The notes beneath the pieces were generated by a model. It worked only from the letters and a program-made list of their open reading frames with translations, was not told where the DNA came from and searched no databases. Both the position numbers and the translations under genes were made by a program. From JAGXFP01 sp046484585 (GTDB lineage Bacteria; Desulfobacterota; Desulfobulbia; Desulfobulbales; JAGXFP01), in NCBI GenBank assembly GCA_046484585.1, contig JAWOIQ010000119.1, forward strand, positions 1 to 28,086: 28,086 nucleotides of DNA, read 5' to 3'. Within the stretch, counting starts at the first letter, position 1, and the number at the start of each line of letters is the position of its first letter. Shown one piece after another: positions 6,893 through 13,308 of this stretch.

Positions 6893-7522
6893 CTATTCTG
6901 ATTTCTCCTGACTTTCTTCGTAAATCCTGATAATCGTCACCTCTTCCCGGGGCACATCCTTGAATTGGCGGCCCCCGCTTTGTACGGTGGTGGTGGGGGT
7001 GGCGGCAATTTTGTCCACAATTTCCATGCCTTCCACTACTTTGCCGAATACCGCGTAACCGAATTCGTGGGGACGAGTGCCGCGATTATCGAGACTGGTA
7101 TTGTCGACGAGGTTGATGAAGAACTGGCTGGTGGCGCTGTTGATATCACTGGTTCTGGCCATGGCGAGGGTGCCGCGTTTATTTTTCAGTCCATTGGTCG
7201 CTTCATTCGGAACCGGGGACTGGGTCGGAGAGCGTTGTTTCATTCCCGGTTCGAAGCCGCCACCCTGGATCATGAAATTTGGGATGACCCGGTGGAAGAT
7301 CAGTCCGTTATAAAAGTTCTCTTTGACGTAGTCGCGGAAATTTTCGGTGCTCAGCGGCGCCTCTTGATCGAACAATTCAATCTTGATCGTGCCCATCGAG
7401 GTTTCCATGACAATCGGGGATGATTGACGGGCCGAAGTGTCAGGGGCCGACTCGGCGCCGGCCGCGGTTAAGGGAAACACGAGCAGGATGGCGAAGATGA
7501 CAGTAAGTTTTCGAATAATCAT
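6893..7522 (-). CDS. Periplasmic cyclophilin-type peptidyl-prolyl isomerase
   Basis: PpiA-like enzyme that isomerises X-Pro bonds during folding of exported proteins. The 209-residue precursor has a signal peptide (KLTVIFAILLVFPLTAAGA, cleavage near 23) and then a short linker. The cyclophilin domain carries the core FHRVIPNFMIQGG (about residue 75), GTLAMARTSDINSATSQFFINL (about 117-138) and FGYAVFGKVVEGMEIVDKI. The active-site Arg of FHRV is present. The ATG at 7522 has GGGAG 7 nt upstream. It is monocistronic and convergent with the transporter. Confidence 0.93.
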   Translation of the reverse strand: MIIRKLTVIFAILLVFPLTAAGAESAPDTSARQSSPIVMETSMGTIKIELFDQEAPLSTENFRDYVKENFYNGLIFHRVIPNFMIQGGGFEPGMKQRSPTQSPVPNEATNGLKNKRGTLAMARTSDINSATSQFFINLVDNTSLDNRGTRPHEFGYAVFGKVVEGMEIVDKIAATPTTTVQSGGRQFKDVPREEVTIIRIYEESQEKSE

Positions 7523-7886
7523 TAGATTTCTCCCAGGACCTTTGTGTTATGGAAAACCGGTTTCATTAAAATTTTTTATTACAGGGTCTATATATAGTAT
7601 ACTGAACATCATGATTGCAATAATGTTCCAACCATCTTCAAGTTTGTGCGGATTAAATTATTACCTGAATCCGGGATCGCGCTTAGAGAAATTGCTCCGG
7701 CGTTTTCCAGGACCGTCCGCTCATGGCTTCAGCTATCAGATCATTTGACGGGGATGCTCAGATCAGCGTTAAACCGGGGGATGTCAACAATAAAGCGCTC
7801 TTCTTCAGGGCCGGACCAATCTGAAACGATCGTTCGATTCCCCCCCAAATGTTTAGTAGCATTTTCTTAATTATACTCTCCACAAT
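7523..7886. other. Intergenic region between divergent cyclophilin and Bax-like genes
   Basis: 364 bp without a credible gene. Near its left end is an AT-rich stretch that holds the candidate cyclophilin promoter. A lone CCTGAATCCGGGA at 7664-7676 resembles the end of the 219-bp element, but no partner end is visible. Nothing else stands out. Confidence 0.5.
7591..7620 (-). promoter_or_regulatory. Candidate cyclophilin promoter
   Basis: On the minus strand TTGCAA (7615-7620) and TATATA (7591-7596) are 18 bp apart, about 70 bp upstream of the ATG at 7522, within an AT-rich stretch. Confidence 0.35.
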
Positions 7887-8936
7887 ATGTACGCTACGCA
7901 AATGTTAAAAAAGACAGACCATAAATATGATCATCGATTTCCCGCCAGTGCGAAAGGGCGACAAGTCCTTGATTCAGATGGCGCCGGTAAAGTGCATTTC
8001 GGCAATCTCGAGGTGGATCTTCAAAATGTTCATGCCCTGATCGCGGTTACCATGCTTGTCGTCACCGCTCTGATTATTCTCCTGCACACCCATAAAAACA
8101 CCCCCGTCGATCCGCTCTCTGAGATGGATAAAGATGAAACCGCGATTGTGAAGGTTGCCAGCGGTGAGGATATGATAAACCTCTTCAAGAAGAACGATCT
8201 TTGGGAATTAGGAGATAATGGCGCGGTAGCTCCGCTGCTGCTGGCTTCCTATCCGGACAATCTCGATGAATTCGACATTGATGTAAAGAAAAAGCTTTTT
8301 TTCCATGGTTTGCTGCCGATCGCACTGACCGCTCTGGAGGAAATCAATCTTGAGAAAAGAGGGCTGCACTCTATTCTGACTAAATTTTCCGGAGGATACC
8401 TGGATCTGGTTTTTTCGGATGATTACGCGGTCTGGGGACGATTCCTGACCACTACCGAAATCGATTTCGTCTTCGCGCTGACCCGTAAATACCGCACCAG
8501 GAGGGCTGTCGAGCTGGTCAGACGAGTCGACCTGCTGCCGTTAAGCATAATTCTTGCCCAGGCCGCGATCGAATCCTCCTGGGGCACATCCCGTTTTGCC
8601 AGGGAAGGCAATAATCTGTTCGGAGTCTGGACCTGGGGAGAAAAGGGGATTGTCCCGGAATCACGGGAGGATGGGGAAAATCATAAAGTCGCCGCCTATG
8701 ATACCGTTCTTGAATCGGTCAGGGCCTATATCCTTAACCTCAATAGATTGGCGGCTTACAGCGAACTGCGCCGGATCCGAAAATATACCATGAATCCTCT
8801 GAAACTGGCCGATGGCCTTTTTTACTACTCCCAGCGACGGAACAGTTATGTCTGGGAGATTAAGGATTTAATCAAATTCAACAACCTTACCCAATATGAT
8901 AAATGCTTTCTGGACGACCGGCCGGTATCGATATGA
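7887..8936 (+). CDS. Membrane-anchored Bax-like glucosaminidase-domain protein
   Basis: Predicted peptidoglycan hydrolase (beta-N-acetylglucosaminidase fold, Bax/FlgJ-type family). The 349-residue protein has a cytoplasmic N-terminal tail, one membrane anchor (about 49-69, ALIAVTMLVVTALIILL), and a periplasmic region. The C-terminal catalytic domain has LAQAAIESSWGTSRFA with the likely catalytic Glu229, then GNNLFGVWT, and ends with the family-typical Y-rich stretch LFYYSQRRNSYV. No ribosome site is obvious before the ATG at 7887, so the exact start is uncertain. It is followed on the same strand by an exported polysaccharide deacetylase; both act on cell-surface glycans, but 268 bp and a short repeat separate them. 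Confidence 0.85.
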   Translation: MYATQMLKKTDHKYDHRFPASAKGRQVLDSDGAGKVHFGNLEVDLQNVHALIAVTMLVVTALIILLHTHKNTPVDPLSEMDKDETAIVKVASGEDMINLFKKNDLWELGDNGAVAPLLLASYPDNLDEFDIDVKKKLFFHGLLPIALTALEEINLEKRGLHSILTKFSGGYLDLVFSDDYAVWGRFLTTTEIDFVFALTRKYRTRRAVELVRRVDLLPLSIILAQAAIESSWGTSRFAREGNNLFGVWTWGEKGIVPESREDGENHKVAAYDTVLESVRAYILNLNRLAAYSELRRIRKYTMNPLKLADGLFYYSQRRNSYVWEIKDLIKFNNLTQYDKCFLDDRPVSI

Positions 8937-8962
8937 AGAAGACAGGAAGGTTTTGCGGCTAA

Positions 8963-9050
8963 CCCGAATCCGTACGCGCCGGTTACTGGCCATCCAAGGT
9001 GCCGGCAGCCTGTTGCTTCCGATCTGATCTCGGGCGTTTACGGATACAGG
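8963..9050. repeat. Short element with degenerate CCTGAATCCGT-type ends
   Basis: CCCGAATCCGTACGC (from 8963) and the complement of GCGTTTACGGATACAGG (9034-9050) form imperfect inverted ends that resemble the 13-bp termini of the 219-bp element. The 88-bp interior does not match it. It may be an internally deleted or unrelated palindromic repeat. It lies in the gap between the Bax-like gene and the deacetylase. Confidence 0.4.
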
Positions 9051-9204
9051 ATTTTTAGCTGGGATATTCTCCGGTCGTCTTGTGATCCCCAAAACAACAC
9101 AGTTCACTTCAGGTCACTCTGGATCAACTCCTAAAAAGTCACAGAATTACTAATCAAGAAGTCCGTTATACGCCATCACTCTGGAAACCTAACGCAGGAA
9201 AATT

Positions 9205-10287
9205 ATGACAGCCGATAAAAAATCCCGGATCAACCGAAAACTGCTGAACCTTTTGTTCTGCTGTTTATTGCTCCTGCCGCCAACCTTTGCCGTTTCAGCA
9301 CAACCTGCCTTCGATTCGACGGTCCTTATCTATCACCGTTTCGGGGAGGCCGAATATCCCACCACCAATGTCTCCGTTGAACAATTTCGGGAGCAGATGG
9401 CCTATCTGTCCGCCAATAATTATCGGGTCGTTGCCCTGAGCGAACTGGTCGAAGCCTTGAACGGCAAGAAATCCTTGCCGGCAAAATCGGTGGTCATCAC
9501 CATCGATGACGGCTACAAAAGCGTTTATCTTGAGGCCTGGCCAATTCTTAAAGCGTATGGTTATCCCTTTACGGTTTTTATCAACGCCAAGAGCATCGAC
9601 AGTGGCTTTTCGAACTACATGAACTGGGATGAGGTGCTCGATCTTCATGAAAACGGCGTCGACATCCAGGATCACAGTTATGCCCATAACCGGTTGGTTG
9701 ACCGCCCGGCCGGGATGAGCGATGGAGAGTATCTCGGCTGGATAAGAGACGATCTGCGCCGAAATATGAAAATAATTTCCGAAAAAGTCGGAAGTAAGCC
9801 GAAGTTCTTTGCGATTCCCTATGGTGAATACAACCAGCAGGTTATGGCGGTCGCGCGAAAACTCGGTTATGAAGCGATCCTTACCCAGGACCCCGGTTCC
9901 GTGAGCCATGAGAGCGACCCTCATATGCTGCCCCGTGAAGCGATCCTCGGTGAAGAATGGGCCACCATGCCCCACTTCAAGCGGATCCTCCGGCGGGTCG
10001 ATTTGCCGATAACCGACTTGTATCCGGCCTACGGCAATGTCGAGGCCGCCCCCGATTATTACAGTGCCAGGCTCCTCCATGCCGATCGTTATGAAAGTGA
10101 TGGATTCGGCATCTACGTAAGCGAAATGGGCTGGCTCCCACTCCTGAGGGAGGGTGAGAAACTTATTGCCCCCGCCGGGACCAGGTTGTCGAGAAAACTT
10201 AACCGGGTAATGGTTAAGGCCCGGGAAAAGAAGAGCGGCCGAATCGCCGTGCGCTCCTGGCTTCTGGTCAGGAGCGATAACGATTAA
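9205..10287 (+). CDS. Exported polysaccharide deacetylase (NodB-type)
   Basis: Predicted metal-dependent de-N-acetylase or hydrolase acting on an envelope polysaccharide. The 360-residue precursor has a signal peptide (LLNLLFCCLLLLPPTFAVSA, cleavage near 32). The NodB domain has the metal/catalytic motif TIDDGY (Asp101, Asp102) and HSYAH (His157, His161), with PYGEYN near 206. About 100 further residues after about 265 look beta-rich and end in RSWLLVRSD; they may bind glycan. The overall order resembles the PgaB deacetylase half. The start at 9205 has AGGA 6 nt upstream. No polysaccharide synthesis genes are in view, so the substrate is unknown. Confidence 0.9.
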   Translation: MTADKKSRINRKLLNLLFCCLLLLPPTFAVSAQPAFDSTVLIYHRFGEAEYPTTNVSVEQFREQMAYLSANNYRVVALSELVEALNGKKSLPAKSVVITIDDGYKSVYLEAWPILKAYGYPFTVFINAKSIDSGFSNYMNWDEVLDLHENGVDIQDHSYAHNRLVDRPAGMSDGEYLGWIRDDLRRNMKIISEKVGSKPKFFAIPYGEYNQQVMAVARKLGYEAILTQDPGSVSHESDPHMLPREAILGEEWATMPHFKRILRRVDLPITDLYPAYGNVEAAPDYYSARLLHADRYESDGFGIYVSEMGWLPLLREGEKLIAPAGTRLSRKLNRVMVKAREKKSGRIAVRSWLLVRSDND

Positions 10288-10380
10288 ATGGGTCGTCGGT
10301 CATCTGTATGGCCAAGCCTATCCTATTGATGGCAAACCGCAGTATCATTAATTGATCCAGAATGGGATCCAGTTACTATT

Positions 10381-10651
10381 GATGCACTCGCAAAAAGTCG
10401 GCATTGCCATAATGTTATTTCGACCGACGGGAGAAAGCTTAGTAATAACATTTGGTTAAAGGACAAGATTTCTCACATTCGTTCGAAATGACAGCTTTTA
10501 ATGTGACGGCTAAGCATGTAATACCCCTTGCGGGGTGAAAATCTCAGATCCAAGGCGCGCGAATTTCGAGGAATGCAACGTATTTCAGTACGCTGCAATG
10601 ACGAGACAATTTGCAGCAACGCGGGAGCTGGCGACTTTTTGCGACGCCATC
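10381..10651 (+). mobile_element. TCGCAAAAAGTC-ended element with a nested repeat
   Basis: The 271-bp element has imperfect 20-bp inverted ends: GATGCACTCGCAAAAAGTCG (10381-10400) and CGACTTTTTGCGACGCCATC (10632-10651). The inner 13 bp are perfect. Its right half aligns closely with 19775-19899. Compared with that copy it carries about 95 extra bp just inside the left end, and these contain the palindrome at 10415-10493. It ends 50 bp before the preferred histidine kinase start. The kinase frame also stays open to 10611, inside this element, so the element may influence that gene. Confidence 0.8.
10415..10493. repeat. Palindromic repeat nested in the TCGCAAAAAGTC element
   Basis: The arms TTATTTCGACCGACGGGAGA (from 10415) and TTTCTCACATTCGTTCGAAA (to about 10489, then TGACA) are imperfect complements. 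A related copy is at 24744-24815. It is absent from the otherwise similar element copy at 19753-19899. Confidence 0.7.
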
Positions 10652-10700
10652 ATTATTCCATTCCATAATTTTTTCGCCCCTTTCGGGGCAGGTCTCGCCT

Positions 10701-12107
10701 ATGCTGCCGGAACTCTTGCAATATCCGCTTTATCTTTTTTACGGCCTGGCCTTCTTTTCCATCGGCGCCGCCATTGTCTCGAAAAACTTGAAATTCAGCA
10801 AGCTTTCGATCGCCGATACCCTGATCTGGCTGGCTCTGTTTGCCTTTGCCCATGCCGCCAATGAATGGCTGGTCCTGTTTTTGATCATTTATGCCCCCAT
10901 CCTGCCGGACGATCTGGCGGCGCTGCTTGACCTGCTGAAAATTTCCCTGCTGGCCGTCTCATTTATTTTCCTCTTTTGGTTCGGCATGAAAGTTGCCGCC
11001 CTGAACCGGTTCAGATGGCTGAAATATCTGGTTCTGGGAGGGGCCTGGAGCCTCTCCTCCGCGGTGTGGTGGCAGCTCAACTTCGTTCCGGACTTCAAAA
11101 CCCTGCTGCGCCTTTATCTCTGTTTCCCGGCCGGAGTCAAGATCTGTGTGGGGTTCATCCTCTATGCCAAACAGGTCCGCTCGTTGAGTCCGAAGGGGGC
11201 CCGCAATCTGGCCGCGGCCGGGGTAGCTATTCTGGCCTATGCCATCCTGGCGGGACTGGTTCCCTCCCGGATGATCGTTTTCGGCGAGTTCATTCCCGTT
11301 GAACTGCTGCGGATGATTGCCGGATTTGTCTTCCTGCACTTCCTGATGAATGCCTTGCACATATTCGACGCCGAGCAGCTGGATATCATCGAAGAGCGCT
11401 TGAATCGCTTTGCCCAGAGCGAAAAGATGACCTCGGTGGGCCGGCTGGCCGCCGGCATAGCCCATGAGATCAACACCCCCCTGTCCAATGTTCTCTTAAA
11501 CGTCGAAAGACTGGAAAAGGAATTGGAGACGAATCCTCCGCAGGAATCCAGGGTGCGTCTGGCATCGATCAGGCGCAACATCGACCGGGCCGCGAAGATT
11601 GCCAAGGAGCTCCTCTTTTTCAGCAGGAGCCAGCCCATCGAGTTTATCCCGGTAGATCTGAACAGGATCATTCGGCAAAGCATAGAGTTGATCGGCCCGA
11701 ACCTCCGGGACTTTCCGGTAAATCTGGATCTCGGCAATGTCCCGCCAATTGCCGGAATCCCTTGGAAGCTCGAAGAGATCATGGTAAATCTTTTGATCAA
11801 CGCCATGGATGCCTCGCAGCCGGGGAGCCCGATCACCATTACTACCGCGGTCAGCGACACCGGGATTGTCTGTACGATCAGGGATCAGGGCGGCGGAGTT
11901 CCGGCGGGTGATAAAAAAAATATTTTCGACCCCTTTTTCACCACCAAGGAGCCTGGCAAGGGCACCGGGCTGGGGCTTTCCATCTGTTACAGCATCATGA
12001 CATTGCACGGCGGCGAAATCGAGATCGAAAGTCCGCCGGGACAAGGCACGATTGCCAGGCTTATTTTCCCTCTGAAAGCCCGGACATTTCGAGAGGAGAG
12101 ACCATGA
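10701..12107 (+). CDS. Membrane histidine kinase with multi-TM sensor
   Basis: Sensor kinase of a two-component system. The preferred ATG at 10701 gives 468 residues; the frame remains open upstream to 10611, but that part is repeat sequence. There are about seven N-terminal membrane segments (1-230), no periplasmic domain, and FAHAANEWL in the second segment. Then come the H-box with His255 (GRLAAGIAHEINTPL), the N-box (LLINAMDAS), and G-boxes (DQGGGVP, FFTTKEPGKGTGLGLSI). The last 4 nt overlap the start of the response regulator at 12104, so the two are cotranscribed and very likely cognate. The paralogue at 17319-18737 has the same architecture and the same HxxxEWL motif. Confidence 0.93.
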   Translation: MLPELLQYPLYLFYGLAFFSIGAAIVSKNLKFSKLSIADTLIWLALFAFAHAANEWLVLFLIIYAPILPDDLAALLDLLKISLLAVSFIFLFWFGMKVAALNRFRWLKYLVLGGAWSLSSAVWWQLNFVPDFKTLLRLYLCFPAGVKICVGFILYAKQVRSLSPKGARNLAAAGVAILAYAILAGLVPSRMIVFGEFIPVELLRMIAGFVFLHFLMNALHIFDAEQLDIIEERLNRFAQSEKMTSVGRLAAGIAHEINTPLSNVLLNVERLEKELETNPPQESRVRLASIRRNIDRAAKIAKELLFFSRSQPIEFIPVDLNRIIRQSIELIGPNLRDFPVNLDLGNVPPIAGIPWKLEEIMVNLLINAMDASQPGSPITITTAVSDTGIVCTIRDQGGGVPAGDKKNIFDPFFTTKEPGKGTGLGLSICYSIMTLHGGEIEIESPPGQGTIARLIFPLKARTFREERP

Positions 12108-12751
12108 ACAGGATCCTGATAGTCGACGACGACCCGGAACTGCGGGAAAATATCAGCGAATTACTGAGCGATGAAGGCTGGGAAGTCGAAACAGCCGTGG
12201 ACGGCAAGTCGGCTCTCCGGAAAACCAGGGAAAAGGAGTACGACATTGTCCTGACCGATCTGATCATGCCCGGTATGCAGGGGACCGAATTGGCCGCGCT
12301 GGTCAAACATGAGCAGCCGATGATCAAGGTGGTGATTATGACAGCCTATTCGACGGTGGACAACGCGGTTGAAGTGATGCGGCGCGGCGCCGACGACTAC
12401 CTGACCAAGCCGTTTAGCGGCAACGACCTGCTTGCAACCCTGAACCGGGTCCTGGAAGAAGCCCGGCTGCTTATCTGCGGCAACACCCTGAACAATGACG
12501 ATACCTTCAGCGCCCTCGCCAATTCATACCGGCGCAATATCCTGCTGTTCCTGAAAAGGGACGGCACGATGCGCTTTATGGATATCACCCGCAAACTCGG
12601 GGTCGAGGATCATACCAAGATCAATTTCCACCTCCGGGTCCTCAAAAACAGCGGCCTCATCGAACAGGATGACAAGTTTTACTCGCTGTCCACCGAAGGC
12701 CAACAGGTCGTCGGCTGCCTGCATACCCTGATGAAGACCCTGTCCGAATAG
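12104..12751 (+). CDS. Response regulator with receiver and ArsR-like winged-helix output
   Basis: Transcription regulator, 215 residues. The receiver domain (1-120) has Asp8/Asp9, phospho-acceptor Asp52 (VLTDLIMPG), Thr80 and Lys102 (TKPF). The output domain (about 130-215) is a winged helix of the ArsR/archaeal HTH type: FSALANSYRRNILLFL, then a recognition-helix region around TKINFHLRVLKNSGLIE, then a wing with KFYSLSTEG. This differs from the common OmpR, NarL or Fis outputs of bacterial regulators. Overlap with the kinase by 4 nt indicates translational coupling. Its targets are unknown; the palindromes at 13137-13151 and 13249-13267 upstream of the cytochrome are natural candidates. Confidence 0.9.
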   Translation: MNRILIVDDDPELRENISELLSDEGWEVETAVDGKSALRKTREKEYDIVLTDLIMPGMQGTELAALVKHEQPMIKVVIMTAYSTVDNAVEVMRRGADDYLTKPFSGNDLLATLNRVLEEARLLICGNTLNNDDTFSALANSYRRNILLFLKRDGTMRFMDITRKLGVEDHTKINFHLRVLKNSGLIEQDDKFYSLSTEGQQVVGCLHTLMKTLSE

Positions 12752-12758
12752 TAAGGTC

Positions 12759-12808
12759 GGGGGGTGGAGAAATAACATACCTCCACCCCCCTAGGAGGGA
12801 GATTTTTT
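12759..12808 (+). terminator. Strong hairpin after the kinase-regulator operon
   Basis: GGGGGGTGGAG (12759-12769) pairs perfectly with CTCCACCCCCC (12781-12791) over an 11-nt loop, 8 bp past the regulator stop. A T6 run comes only at 12803-12808, about 12 nt after the stem, which is further than in classical intrinsic terminators. Confidence 0.6.
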
Positions 12809-13136
12809 ATATAAACGAAAAACATCAAGATTAAAAAGAGAATAGATGTTCACAAAACCTCCCGTATTGTGAATTAGCTTCCGGAGGGCTTGCCGATTTT
12901 GTCCAGGAAGGGCTACCCATTTCCTCGGGATGCCGGACCATGGTTGAATTGCCGCACCGGCGGATTTGCAGTCAGCAACGGGAAGATTTTTTATCACCTT
13001 TTTGCCGCGTAAACGACCCGCTACCCCGGAACCCAAAGCATACCGAGGGCTGAAAGGGAAAAGCTGCAATTACCAGCATCGGCCCTTGGCCGCTAACGGA
13101 ATATCATCCCGATATCATTACTTCTTTCCTTGTCTT
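12809..13136. other. Intergenic region upstream of the cytochrome promoter
   Basis: No gene is supported. A small palindrome TTCACAA-N11-TTGTGAA lies at 12849-12873, with half-sites similar to the GTGAAT/ATTCAC palindrome at 13137-13151. Nothing else is recognised. Confidence 0.4.
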
Positions 13137-13193
13137 GTGAATTTTATTCACTAATGCCGTCTGTTTTGTGAAGACAACTTATCTGGATACAAT
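13137..13193 (+). promoter_or_regulatory. Candidate cytochrome promoter with upstream palindrome
   Basis: TTGTGA (13166-13171) and TACAAT (13188-13193) are 16 bp apart. A perfect palindrome, GTGAAT-TTT-ATTCAC (13137-13151), ends 14 bp before the -35. Its half-sites recall CRP/FNR-family sites (TGTGA), but the spacing is one base longer than classical CRP, so the regulator is unknown. This predicts a 5' untranslated region of about 110 nt. Confidence 0.45.
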
Positions 13194-13248
13194 TCCTTTC
13201 TTCGTTCATATTCCCTATTATCCGTGTCCACAGGACCCGGAACCAATT

Positions 13249-13267
13249 CTAATGGAGCTTCCATTAG
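13249..13267 (+). promoter_or_regulatory. Palindromic operator-like site in the cytochrome leader
   Basis: CTAATGGA-GCT-TCCATTAG is a perfect 8-bp inverted repeat with a 3-bp centre, 41 bp before the cytochrome ATG and downstream of the candidate promoter. It could be a repressor site or an mRNA hairpin near the ribosome site. Confidence 0.45.
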
Positions 13268-13308
13268 GGGAAGACTGTGTCTAAGAAAAGATATTTAAGG
13301 AGGAAGGA

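Noticed and set aside
7664..7676. CCTGAATCCGGGA as a third full copy of the 219-bp element
   Set aside because: Only one end-like sequence is present; the following bases do not match the element and no second end was found.
10611..10700. N-terminal 30-residue extension of the first histidine kinase
   Set aside because: It is encoded by the end of the repeat element and flank; the paralogue at 17319-18737 begins near the equivalent of 10701.
12791..13069. 92-residue minus-strand frame in the gap before the cytochrome
   Set aside because: No ribosome site and unconvincing composition; treated as non-coding.
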